From Candidatus Latescibacterota bacterium (GTDB lineage: Bacteria; Latescibacterota; UBA2968; UBA8231): 64,000 nucleotides of DNA. The stretch's first letter is position 1. Every line of letters begins with the position of its first letter. The DNA is taken from assembly GCA_022819745.1 (NCBI GenBank), contig JAJEGS010000048.1, positions 20,425 through 84,424 on the forward strand, in the 5' to 3' direction. A program made the position numbers and the translations under genes. Below, piece by piece: positions 18,301 to 25,649 of this stretch. Under the pieces are notes generated by a model that saw only the letters and a program-made list of their open reading frames with translations, had not been told where the DNA came from and did not search any database.

Positions 18301-18578
18301 GCTTTAGCTACAACGAGGCCATGAAGCTCTTTGAAGCCAAAGACTACGAGCGGGCCGTTCCAGCTCTACAGAAAATTATCCACGATTATCCCGGCACCTA
18401 TACGGAATTGGCTGCGTACTGCAACTTGGGGCTGGTTTATGAAATCACGCGCCAGTGGTCGCAGGCGGTGGAAAACTATCAGGTAGTAGAAGAAAAGGGC
18501 GGGGACAAGCCGGAAAACGCCGACGTGGTCAGTTTTGCCAAACTGCACCGAGAATGGATTGTGGAAAACCGGCTCTAG
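15306..18578 (+). CDS. Very long TPR protein
   Basis: 1090 aa. One N-terminal hydrophobic helix (residues ~2-20) serves as signal or anchor. The rest is almost entirely tetratricopeptide-like helical pairs, many in the YbgF/BamD style: EEGQKLYALGDYDKAIERYEVI, SLFQIAESYDELGQYEDAL, LFLIGENYYNEQAFAEAV, QFTIGDYYYNIQSYDEAM. I count well over twenty likely repeats. Such scaffolds sit in the periplasm next to TolQR/ExbBD or BamD. It directly precedes exbB and two exbD genes, 49 bp away, supporting a role in coupling a proton-driven inner-membrane motor to outer-membrane parts. No enzymatic motif is present. Confidence 0.88.
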   Translation: MIVVNLLLIAAVGAVASLSTRFFSPVELQDRFEEGQKLYALGDYDKAIERYEVILSTESNAMINVEDVTVAVDEFILPVRVGATYQLGNTYNKLGLEKLQRSQFLRSEKKEAEADARYEEALQDLNKSRDHFRTLAADEHVDDRTRVMAQYQMIQTSYQLKEYEKVVEQGDALLHSFPHSLYEASVHYDRAWSYFELERYEEAIASFKQVLILAPRGSNADRSLFQIAESYDELGQYEDALAYLDRLIARYDFAQMTEEEIIEMTTLKLKGLVKETARELVAKAHLKKGDIYARTGEVETALASYAVLPAEYAAEPVLVQNSYIRTAELVQKEQGTTAAIVAYKDAIEKVEDKLFQARTQLTVALMLFDQEEYLKSAQEYEIYLNAYGDVAQRIGFDRYKVLFRIAQCHQEYGRQIRGEDPARADAEIAKALVSYDQLLSEREDNALIPDVLFNAGFANQILKKNEAAQPLYQRLVDEYADHLAAPNGLLQLARIAYAASELKRAEEIYTSFLDRFPDSELRNTTRMELGLTYKRLEDTDSAIAAYETVEEGWDKWPTVQVELAELYMGKQEYEKARKALSSALDRAGDETLKGQMYYTLARVHFAEDNFAGAIDAWGQAIALNPPTHILQNSLLARGGAYYEVAKQQDAIADTAKARVSYEVSLDDMKALLESDPAPQIKDSAFRTLGAGMIRLGRQEEAASYYQELIAASDDPQEQATFSMLLTELYYDQQDFVQAEKFARQLLDMQFEDDNQAGYYRKERAYSIIGNALLQQKKYEEAARIFAQGLKRYPNSGESGNLAFSKGFAEISYGDYDTAAKSFKSFVDKYPRNANRIHGQYYLAHSLQALTQFKAAAAAFTELVERYLQSQYEEEALFLIGENYYNEQAFAEAVTAYQALLAKYPQGPYGGSAQYALAWSFVEQEEMEQAVGAMQDLVANYPESEFAPKAQFTIGDYYYNIQSYDEAMAAYEKVLKLYPNSEEASRATTLVEELSEIQASFSYNEAMKLFEAKDYERAVPALQKIIHDYPGTYTELAAYCNLGLVYEITRQWSQAVENYQVVEEKGGDKPENADVVSFAKLHREWIVENRL

Positions 18579-18626
18579 TGAGCTTTTAACGCAACGCAAA
18601 GTAGGACATAATACCGGGAGGTTGTA

Positions 18627-19301
18627 ATGGAGCAGAATTTTTTAGTTGACCAGTTTTTCAAAGGCGGACCTATCATGTGGCCCCTGTTGCTCTGCTTGCT
18701 GATCGCCCTAGCCATCATCATAGAACGGCTGTGGCGTCTGCTGACGGTCCCGGACGAAGAGGAAGCCGAACAGCAGCTCAATGAGGCAGAGGAAGTGCTC
18801 AGAAGCCAAGGCGAAGGCGGGGCCATTGAGTTGTTTCGCCAGGGAAGTGGCGTGCTCAACTTCATCTTCGCCGCGTTGGTGAAGCGCTACGACACCCTAG
18901 TGCTGGAAAATCGCACGGATCTAGAGGACATGCGTCAGGAGTTGATCTTGGCCACTGAGGAGGCCGGTGAGATGTATCTCGGTCGCCTGCTCAACGCGCT
19001 GGGAACCATTGGCGTCCTCTCCCCGCTGATGGGGCTGTTGGGCACGATCATGGGTATGATTAATGCCTTCGACGCGATTGCCCGCGCCGGAGCCGGCGAT
19101 CCGGCGGCTGTGGCCAGTGGCATCTCTGAGGCCCTGATCACGACGGCTAGTGGCCTTATCGTCGCCATTCCGACCATCATCTTCCACCGCTACCTCTCCG
19201 GCCGTGCGGAAAAGGTCTTCAAGAGCGTGGAGCTGTACTGCCACGCCTTCGCCAATACCCTGCTGGTGCGCTTCCAAGCCAGTCAGCAAGAGGCCAGCTA
19301 G
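18627..19301 (+). CDS. exbB: ExbB/TolQ/MotA-family proton channel subunit
   Basis: 224 aa, RBS GGGAGG 6 nt before ATG. Three membrane helices are placed as in ExbB: one at ~15-35 (IMWPLLLCLLIALAIIIERL), then a cytoplasmic loop, and two at ~125-150 and ~160-185 (LGTIGVLSPLMGLLGTIMGM; ISEALITTASGLIVAIPTIIF). The signature GLLGTVxGM-like stretch with TASGL, lining the proton path, is present. With ExbD it would use the proton-motive force to drive a TonB- or TolA-like partner. First of three motor genes. The symbol denotes the family; TolQ or AglR-type motors cannot be excluded. Confidence 0.92.
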   Translation: MEQNFLVDQFFKGGPIMWPLLLCLLIALAIIIERLWRLLTVPDEEEAEQQLNEAEEVLRSQGEGGAIELFRQGSGVLNFIFAALVKRYDTLVLENRTDLEDMRQELILATEEAGEMYLGRLLNALGTIGVLSPLMGLLGTIMGMINAFDAIARAGAGDPAAVASGISEALITTASGLIVAIPTIIFHRYLSGRAEKVFKSVELYCHAFANTLLVRFQASQQEAS

Positions 19302-19319
19302 GCAGAAAGAGACGCGGCG

Positions 19320-19739
19320 ATGCGGCAGAGACGAAAGAGCGGATTCGGCAAAAGTGCCTTCAAGACCTCGGAAAACCCGGATCTAACTCCGCTGATCAAC
19401 TGCATGTTCTTGCTGTTGGTGTTCTTCATGGTGGCGACCACCTTCGTCAACCCCAAGGGCCTGAGTGTAGATCTGCCGGGCGGCGAAGGCGAGTCTCGAG
19501 CGACCAAGGACATGAACATCGTGATTGACCCGGATCAGACGATCCAAGTCAATGGCGAGGTCACGGATAAGGCGAGATTGGCGGAAAAGATCCGGCAGGT
19601 CATTGAGACTGACAACACCAAGAACGTGATCTTGGAGTCCGCGCGCTCAATACCGCACTCCTATGTGGTGCAGGTGATGGACATCGCCCGCGGCGAGGGT
19701 ATTGAGGCCATCGCTTTCGCCAAGAGCGGAGAAGGATAG
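19320..19739 (+). CDS. exbD: ExbD/TolR-family protein lacking the proton-binding Asp
   Basis: 139 aa. Standard ExbD layout: basic N-terminus, one membrane helix at ~22-44, periplasmic domain with VILESARSIPHSYVVQVMDIARGEGIEAIAFA. In ExbD and TolR the helix starts TPLIDvmf with an essential Asp. Here it reads LTPLINCMF, with codon AAC at 19398-19400, so residue 27 is Asn. The protein should not bind protons in the usual way, but the next gene keeps the Asp, so a mixed ExbD dimer is plausible. 18 bp after exbB; 4 nt before the next ExbD start. Confidence 0.9.
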   Translation: MRQRRKSGFGKSAFKTSENPDLTPLINCMFLLLVFFMVATTFVNPKGLSVDLPGGEGESRATKDMNIVIDPDQTIQVNGEVTDKARLAEKIRQVIETDNTKNVILESARSIPHSYVVQVMDIARGEGIEAIAFAKSGEG

Positions 19740-19743
19740 CGTC

Positions 19744-20163
19744 ATGGCTAGACGGAGACAGTCGCTGGCCGAAAAAGCCGGCGAATTCGAACTGAACCTG
19801 ACGCCGATGATCGACGCAGTGTTCCTGTTGCTGATCTTCTTTATGACTACCACGGTCTTTGTCAAGGCCACTCAGCTCAAGATTGAGTTACCCGACTCGG
19901 TTCACTACGATCAGCTCAAGGCCGAGAAGAAGCTGAATCTGCGCATTTCGAGCGAGGGCCAGCTCGAAATCAACGGGCAGCTCGTAGCTATGGGGCAGCT
20001 AGCGAGTTGGTTAGAGCGCGAGAAGGTCCGCACCGGCTCATCGACGCTGATTATCACTGCGGACGCGGATGCGGCGCACGGCTATATCATCGACGCGATG
20101 GAATCGGCCACCATGGCGGGTGTAGGACAAATCGACATTGAGACCGAGGAACCAACCAATTGA
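19744..20163 (+). CDS. exbD: ExbD/TolR-family protein, canonical
   Basis: 139 aa, ATG 4 nt after the preceding stop with AGAAGGA upstream. Membrane helix at ~20-43 begins NLTPMIDAVFLLLIFFM and keeps the catalytic Asp (residue 24, codon GAC at 19813-19815). The periplasmic domain has KLNLRISSEGQLEINGQ and a final VGQIDIETEE strand. With ExbB and the Asn-bearing ExbD it would make the proton-driven motor. An in-frame upstream start would overlap the preceding gene without a ribosome-binding site and was rejected. Confidence 0.92.
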   Translation: MARRRQSLAEKAGEFELNLTPMIDAVFLLLIFFMTTTVFVKATQLKIELPDSVHYDQLKAEKKLNLRISSEGQLEINGQLVAMGQLASWLEREKVRTGSSTLIITADADAAHGYIIDAMESATMAGVGQIDIETEEPTN

Positions 20164-20194
20164 CAACAGCTAGCAAAAAGGGAGTTGCAATTTT

Positions 20195-20962
20195 ATGAAA
20201 GCGAGGTACTTGGCGCTCGTCGGCTTAGTGGCGCTCGGGCTGGTCTGGAGTTGCGGGGGGCTGGTGCCGCCCCAACTCGCGTACGACCTGCACGTGATGC
20301 CCGTCCTGCCCGAGGGCCGCGGCGACTACACCATCGATCCGGACGACAGCTCGATGGTCTTTAGCAAAGAGGGGCTTTTAATCCGGGTGCGGCACCTGAG
20401 CGATCCCGAACTCAACGAGCGCTTCCCACCTTTATATGACGGTCGCCACGTCAACCCCTACACTCGGGACGACATCGATCCTGAAAAGGGCTATATCCCG
20501 CCGCGGTTTACGGTCTTTGAAATCGAGGTCATAAACAAGACCTATGCCAAGATCGAATTCGATCCGGCCAAGGCGCTCATGGAATCGGGCGGCGAGACCT
20601 ATCGCTACTACGACCCCGGGCGCGAAGGGGCCGTCGTGGAGGGGGGCAACAGCTTCACCAAGTACTACAAAATGGAGTTGGGCACTTCGGGTAATGAGCG
20701 CGAAATCAACTTGGAGCGCATGGGCATTATCTACAAGACGGTTTTTCACCGCCATCGACCGATCTTCCGCGATAGCAGCCAAAAAGGCATGTTAGTCTTC
20801 GATCCGTTGCTGCCGGAAAACGACGAGTTGCTGCTCACATTTCACGAATTCGTGCTTTCGTTTGACGCCAGCGGTAATCCCGAAGAGACCATCGACGTCG
20901 AGTTCCGCTTTGCGGTGGACCAAGGAACGAGGGAAAAGGCCAGCGCGGGCGGAGCGGGTTGA
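20195..20962 (+). CDS. Envelope lipoprotein, paralog B
   Basis: 255 aa. Lipobox VWSC near residue 20. It repeats the plan of the lipoprotein at 8377-9156: LPEGRGDYTIDPDDSSMVF, a GYIPPRFTVFEIEVINKT strand, EFDPAKALMESGGETYRYY, and a C-terminal EFVLSFDASGN. RBS GGGAG about 9 nt upstream. As the last gene after exbB-exbD-exbD it is probably part of the same complex. The C-terminal tail is short and low-complexity (EKASAGGAG). Function unknown. Confidence 0.75.
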   Translation: MKARYLALVGLVALGLVWSCGGLVPPQLAYDLHVMPVLPEGRGDYTIDPDDSSMVFSKEGLLIRVRHLSDPELNERFPPLYDGRHVNPYTRDDIDPEKGYIPPRFTVFEIEVINKTYAKIEFDPAKALMESGGETYRYYDPGREGAVVEGGNSFTKYYKMELGTSGNEREINLERMGIIYKTVFHRHRPIFRDSSQKGMLVFDPLLPENDELLLTFHEFVLSFDASGNPEETIDVEFRFAVDQGTREKASAGGAG

Positions 20963-21016
20963 GTCCCGACGCTGCCCCACATCTGGATAAGTACGTATGG
21001 CAGGATATTTCACTGC

Positions 21017-21050
21017 GAGGGGCTGGACCTTCCGTCTAGCTCCTCTTTTT
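21017..21050 (+). terminator. Hairpin plus T-run just before the SurA-like start codon
   Basis: Stem GAGGGGCTGGA / TCTAGCTCCTC (11 pairs, two of them G-U) with a 7-nt loop, then TTTTT at 21046-21050, immediately followed by ATG. It has the shape of an intrinsic terminator closing the ExbBD operon, but could also act as an attenuator for the SurA-like gene. Confidence 0.55.
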
Positions 21051-22706
21051 ATGCACAAACCGCTGTTGGTCGGACTGCTGATCGGGGCCTCCTGCATTAG
21101 TTGTGGCCAAGAGCGACCGGACAATGCCCATCTGTTGGCCAAGGTCGGCGCGGTCGAGATTACCGCGGCCGATCTGCGCACCTTTGAGGCCAATCTCAAA
21201 ACGGCTGTTATGCGCGCGCAGCACCGGGACAACTTGCAGACGCTAATTGACCGCCAAGTGTTGCTTTTGGCGGCCAGCGACCGGGGTTTGCAGCGCGACG
21301 AAGAGGTCTTAGCCGAACTCGCCAAGCGCGAGACCAAGGCCCTCGCCGACGCGATGTTGCGGCGCAATGTTGCAGCCAAGGTCGCGGTGACTGAGGACGA
21401 CATCGAAAAAGCCTACGCGCGACCGGGGTGGGGTGAAAAGGTCACCACCATGGAGATTTTTGTGTCTAACCGGGAAAAGGCGCGTCAGGTGCAAGCGCTT
21501 TTGGCGCAGGGCGAGGATTTTGCAGAAGTAGGCCGTCAATTCGCCGCCGATCTCTATTACGGTATGCATACTGGTGAGATCCGGCAGCTAGCCTATTCGC
21601 CCTTCGATAGTCCCCGCGACCTAGCACAAGCGGTCTTCGCCCTGCCCGTAGGCGGCGTGACCGAGTCGGTCCCCTTGCACGGAGGATTCATCGTTGCCAA
21701 AGTGGCAGAACGTCGTCGCGCTGAATTGGTCGAGGTCGAGGACGGCATCCGCAAGGCACTCAGCGACGAGCAGCAAAAGCAACTGCGCGAATCGTACCTG
21801 CGACACCTGAAGTGGGACTTGGAGACGGTTTTTGACGCTGAGGGCATGGATATTGTAGTAAGCGTCTTACAGGGCGTGGTTAGCTATGCAGACTTGGACG
21901 AGGTCCAACGCCAGCGCACAGTCTATGCTTTCGAAGGCTTGCAGATGGACGTGACAGAGGTCTTAGAAGCCGTGCGGCCATCGGGCCAACTGTGGCCGGA
22001 AGCCACGGCTGACGCCGTCAACGAGAAACTATCTGAGGACCACTTTCCCACCCGCCTTATGGCCCACGACGCCCGGCGCAAGGGCCTCGATAAAAGCGAG
22101 GCTTTCGCTCGGTCGCATGAACTAGCGTTGGGCAACCTGATGCTGATGAAACTGCGCGAGCAAATCTTGACCGAGACTCCCGCGCCGACTGAGGACGAAC
22201 TGCTGGCCTTCTACGAGGAGCACAAGCGCCGCTTTCGAACGCCCCCTCACGCGCAATTAGAGGAAATTTTGCTCGAAACCCCGAGCGAGGCGCGTCAGAT
22301 CGCAGCGCAGATTGAGGCCGGGGCCGAGTGGTCGGAGTTAGCCCGCGCCCACAGCCAGCGTCGCAACGCCGAAGATGGCCTCCTGTACGTCTCTGAATCA
22401 CAGGCCCCCTTTTTGGGGGAGGTTTGGATGAATGCGGTGATGAACGCCGAGCTGAACCAACTCCAAGGGCCGATCCAGACGCGGGGAGGCTATTCGATCT
22501 TCCGGGTTATCGAACGGTCTCCAGAAGTTTATCATGGCCTAGAGCTAGAGCAGGTGCGGAATTCGGTCGAGCGGGACGTGCGAGAGCGCATGGAGCGGGA
22601 GTTTTTCAACAGCTATCTGCGGGATTCGCGCCAAAAATACGCCGCGCAGATTGACGTGTATGAAGAGCATCTGCGGTATTTGGACGACGAGTTGGCGCAG
22701 AACTGA
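21051..22706 (+). CDS. SurA/PpiD-like peptidyl-prolyl isomerase lipoprotein
   Basis: 551 aa from ATG 21051, chosen because it places a lipoprotein signal with lipobox CISC (Cys18) at the N-terminus; an ATG 54 bp upstream would bury it. An N-terminal SurA-N-like helical region (VEITAADLRTFEANL) precedes a first parvulin-like PPIC domain at ~130-218 (TTMEIFVSNREKARQVQALL, GGFIVAKVAERR). A second domain lies at ~397-494 (HAQLEEILLETPSEARQIAAQI, PIQTRGGYSIFRVIE). It should help fold or deliver outer-membrane proteins, which suits the barrel-rich cluster upstream. Membrane anchoring by lipid is less usual than soluble SurA but is seen in PrsA-like foldases. Confidence 0.8.
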   Translation: MHKPLLVGLLIGASCISCGQERPDNAHLLAKVGAVEITAADLRTFEANLKTAVMRAQHRDNLQTLIDRQVLLLAASDRGLQRDEEVLAELAKRETKALADAMLRRNVAAKVAVTEDDIEKAYARPGWGEKVTTMEIFVSNREKARQVQALLAQGEDFAEVGRQFAADLYYGMHTGEIRQLAYSPFDSPRDLAQAVFALPVGGVTESVPLHGGFIVAKVAERRRAELVEVEDGIRKALSDEQQKQLRESYLRHLKWDLETVFDAEGMDIVVSVLQGVVSYADLDEVQRQRTVYAFEGLQMDVTEVLEAVRPSGQLWPEATADAVNEKLSEDHFPTRLMAHDARRKGLDKSEAFARSHELALGNLMLMKLREQILTETPAPTEDELLAFYEEHKRRFRTPPHAQLEEILLETPSEARQIAAQIEAGAEWSELARAHSQRRNAEDGLLYVSESQAPFLGEVWMNAVMNAELNQLQGPIQTRGGYSIFRVIERSPEVYHGLELEQVRNSVERDVRERMEREFFNSYLRDSRQKYAAQIDVYEEHLRYLDDELAQN

Positions 22707-22725
22707 GCAAACGGGGGGAGTGATT

Positions 22726-24717
22726 TTGTCGCAGGCCAACGCCCAAGAGCACTTCGCGGTTATGCCCGCCGACGCCCCTTTTGAACCGGGCTTTAATGCA
22801 AAGACCTTGTGGGCGGCGCTCTTCGTCGGCTTCGTGATGCTGCCGGGCGCGATTTACCTCGGGCTGGTGACTGGGATGAGCATGGCCGGGGGTGCCGAGT
22901 GGGTGACGCTCATTCTCTTTATCGAAATGGCCAAGCGCACCTTCGTATCCCTGCGGACTCAGGAGATCATCATCCTCTACTGGGTCGCCGGCGGCTTGGT
23001 GATGATGGGCGGCAAGTTAGGCACTGGGGCCGACCTCTTCGGCGGCCCATTCGGCGTGTTGATCTGGGATCAATATCTGATCCAATCGCCCCAGGCCGAC
23101 GGACTGGCCGAACACATTCCAACTTGGGTCGTACCTCCGCGTGGTTCAGAGGCCCTTTTAGAGCGCAGCTTCCTCGACAGCGCGTGGCTCAAGCCCATCG
23201 TCATCCTCCTCTGCGCCGTTGCACTGCAACGCGTCAACGCCCTGTCGTTGGGCTATGTGCTTTTCCGCATCACTCACGACATTGAGCGCCTGCCCTTTCC
23301 CATGGCCTATGTGCAGGCCGGCGGCGCTACCGCCCTCGCCGAGACCTCAGCCAAGCAGGAAGGCTGGCGCTGGCACGTGTTCAGCACCGGGGCTTTTATC
23401 GGGGCGGTGTGGGGCGTATTCTACGTGGTGGTGCCGACGCTGTCGTCGGTTTTTCTGACCGAGACCGTGTCGATTTTGCCGATTCCCTTCATCGATTTCA
23501 CCGTGCCGCTAAAGGCGGTTTTGCCCGCCGCAGTCATCGGCTTGGCCACGGATTTGATCCACGTACTGTTCGGCCTCGTGTTGCCGTTCTGGGTCGTAGT
23601 AGGGGTGTTTGCCTCGTCTATCTTGGTCAACTTGGTCGCCAATCCCATCCTCTATGCCTACGGCATCCTGCACACTTGGGAGCCGGGCATGTCGTCGATC
23701 CCCACACAGATCGCCAATACCTTTGACTTCTGGCTGAGCTTTTCGCTGGGTGGGGCCATCGTGGTTGCGGCTGTGGGTTTCTATACGGCGGGCAAGGTCT
23801 TGCTCGCCGTTGGCAAGGAGCGTGCGCCGAATCGGGAAGCGGATCGGGGATCCAGTCCTGAGCGCGGCGACATCCGCATTGTCATGGCCTTGGGCATCTG
23901 GGCGGTGAGCACGCTGGGCTTCGTGCTGATGGTGTATTATTTGGTGCCCGATTTTCCTTGGTGGATCACCGCGCTCTTCGGCTTTGTGTGGACGCCGATC
24001 TACTCGTACATCGGCACGCGAATGATCGGCCTGACCGGATCGCCGCAGGGGGTGACGTTTCCCTATCTGCGCGAGGCTAGCTTCTATTTGTCTGGCTATC
24101 AAGGGGCTGGGATCTGGTTCGCGCCGGTGCCGATCTTCCAGTGGGGCTACGAGGCGCAAGTGTTCAAGCAGCTAGAGCTGACGCGCACTCGCTTTGGCAG
24201 CATCGTCAAGATGACGGCCCTGACCTTGGCTGTCATGTTCGTATGTAGCTTTCTGTTCTGGTCGCTGATATGGAAGTTAGGGCCGATTCCCTCCTCGGCG
24301 TACCCGTTCGTGCAAAAGATGTGGCCCTTCCACGCCACCATGCAGGCGTTCTGGGCCAAGTCAACGCTGCCGGGCGCGGGCCAGAGCTTGGTAACGCAAA
24401 TTATTCGCTGGGATTACATCGGGATTGGGCTGGTCTTTAGCGGCGCATTGTACGCGCTGCTGAGCGCATTCAGTGCGCCGCTGGGAATCTTCTATGGTTT
24501 TGTCGCCGGCCTCGGCGGCTGGCCGCACTTTGCCATCCTCAACTTCGTCGGTGCCCTGCTGGGCCGCTTCTACTTGCAAAAGCGCTTTGGCCCCGAGCGT
24601 TGGTACGCGTACGCACCCATCGTGCTGGCCGGGTACTCGTGCGGCGTGGGGCTGATTGGCATGACGTCGATTGCCATTGCGCTGATTTCCAAGGCCGTGT
24701 CGCAGGTCGTGTTCTGA
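22726..24717 (+). CDS. OPT-like polytopic membrane protein
   Basis: 663 aa from a TTG at 22726 preceded by GGGGGGAG (5-nt spacing); an earlier in-frame ATG overlaps the SurA-like gene and adds a non-hydrophobic tail. About 12-14 membrane helices, beginning TLWAALFVGFVMLPGAIYLG. Segments such as LRTQEIIILYWVAGG, LPFPMAYVQAGGATALAE and LTGSPQGVTFPYLREASF resemble oligopeptide/OPT-YSL-superfamily membrane proteins of Planctomycetes, Latescibacteria and Poribacteria. The cargo is unknown; 'peptide transporter' would be an over-reach. Distantly similar in architecture to the protein at 28986-30890. Confidence 0.6.
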   Translation: MSQANAQEHFAVMPADAPFEPGFNAKTLWAALFVGFVMLPGAIYLGLVTGMSMAGGAEWVTLILFIEMAKRTFVSLRTQEIIILYWVAGGLVMMGGKLGTGADLFGGPFGVLIWDQYLIQSPQADGLAEHIPTWVVPPRGSEALLERSFLDSAWLKPIVILLCAVALQRVNALSLGYVLFRITHDIERLPFPMAYVQAGGATALAETSAKQEGWRWHVFSTGAFIGAVWGVFYVVVPTLSSVFLTETVSILPIPFIDFTVPLKAVLPAAVIGLATDLIHVLFGLVLPFWVVVGVFASSILVNLVANPILYAYGILHTWEPGMSSIPTQIANTFDFWLSFSLGGAIVVAAVGFYTAGKVLLAVGKERAPNREADRGSSPERGDIRIVMALGIWAVSTLGFVLMVYYLVPDFPWWITALFGFVWTPIYSYIGTRMIGLTGSPQGVTFPYLREASFYLSGYQGAGIWFAPVPIFQWGYEAQVFKQLELTRTRFGSIVKMTALTLAVMFVCSFLFWSLIWKLGPIPSSAYPFVQKMWPFHATMQAFWAKSTLPGAGQSLVTQIIRWDYIGIGLVFSGALYALLSAFSAPLGIFYGFVAGLGGWPHFAILNFVGALLGRFYLQKRFGPERWYAYAPIVLAGYSCGVGLIGMTSIAIALISKAVSQVVF

Positions 24718-24722
24718 GAAGG

Positions 24723-24746
24723 TATCCGCAGATGAACGCAGATGCG
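24723..24746. repeat. CGCAGATGGA-type repeat, copy 2
   Basis: TATCCGCAGATGAACGCAG followed by ATGCG, in the gap between the OPT-like gene and the SUMF1-like gene. Same leader TATCCGCAGAT as copy 1 and related to copy 3. Confidence 0.6.
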
Positions 24747-24801
24747 GGATGACGTGGCTTGGAGTACACCCGGAATTTTCAGACGGCCTCTGAGGGGCCT
24801 C

Positions 24802-25641
24802 ATGGTGAGTCGCGTACTGGTGTGCATGGCCTTGTGGGCACTTGGTTGCGGTCAAAAGGACTCAGGGCAGGTGAGCGGGAGCGAGGATCGCGTGATTGCG
24901 CCTGCTTCGTCCGGCGAGGCTCCATCCACCGAGGATGCTACGCCGGTTACTGAAGTCAACAAGGCCGATCACGCCATGGTCCTCGTGCCCGAAGGCCTCT
25001 TTGTGATGGGATGGGAAGCGGGCGACCCAGACGAGAAGCCGCCGCACCAAGTTTTTCTTTCCGCGTACTACATCGACCAGTTTGAGGTCACCATAGGACT
25101 GTATCGGCGCTGCGTGGAGGACGATGCCTGCGAAGAGCCAGCCTATGCCCCTAACTGCAATTGGGACAAAGACATAGACGACACGCATCCCATCAACTGC
25201 GTCAACCGCCAAAGCGCGTTCGACTATTGCGCGTGGGCTGGCCTGCGGCTGCCGACGGAAGCCGAGTGGGAGAAGGCCGCGCGCGGAACCGATGGGCGCA
25301 TATATCCTTGGGGATACGAGTTGGAAGGAGACGAGGCCAACTTTCGCTTTATCGCTGGAGCGACCGAGCCGGTGGGCAGTCGTCCCCAAGGAGTATCGCC
25401 GTACGGGGCACACGACATGGCGGGCAACGTGTGGGAGTGGGTGTCCGATTGGTACGGGGACACGTACTATGCCGAAAGCCCACGGGACAATCCTCAGGGG
25501 CCGTTGCGCGGAGAATTTGGGGTGCTGCGGGGTGGGTCGTGGTGGTTTGAAAAGGAGTCCCTACCCGCGGCGAACCGGGAAGCCTATGATCCGCGATTGA
25601 CCGATATAGACATTGGGATTCGGTGTGCGCGGGATTTTTGA
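24802..25641 (+). CDS. SUMF1/formylglycine-generating-enzyme-fold lipoprotein, probably non-catalytic
   Basis: 279 aa from ATG 24802, picked because GAGGGG lies 4 nt upstream and the N-terminus becomes a lipoprotein signal (lipobox ALGC, Cys at about 15). The FGE-sulfatase domain fills ~55-279: MVLVPEGLFVMGWEAGD, PPHQVFLSAYYIDQFEVT, GLRLPTEAEWEKAARG, YPWG, GAHDMAGNVWEWVSDWY, VLRGGSWW, IGIRCARDF. True sulfatase-activating FGE needs two Cys after RGGS (CxxxxC type); here the stretch is SWWFEKESLPAANREAYD without Cys. So I expect a structural or ligand-binding surface protein rather than a modifying enzyme. Confidence 0.82.
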   Translation: MVSRVLVCMALWALGCGQKDSGQVSGSEDRVIAPASSGEAPSTEDATPVTEVNKADHAMVLVPEGLFVMGWEAGDPDEKPPHQVFLSAYYIDQFEVTIGLYRRCVEDDACEEPAYAPNCNWDKDIDDTHPINCVNRQSAFDYCAWAGLRLPTEAEWEKAARGTDGRIYPWGYELEGDEANFRFIAGATEPVGSRPQGVSPYGAHDMAGNVWEWVSDWYGDTYYAESPRDNPQGPLRGEFGVLRGGSWWFEKESLPAANREAYDPRLTDIDIGIRCARDF

Positions 25642-25649
25642 ATTGGGTG

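Noticed and set aside
24802..25641. Sulfatase-activating formylglycine-generating enzyme
   Set aside because: No Cys pair follows the RGGS motif and no sulfatase gene is nearby.
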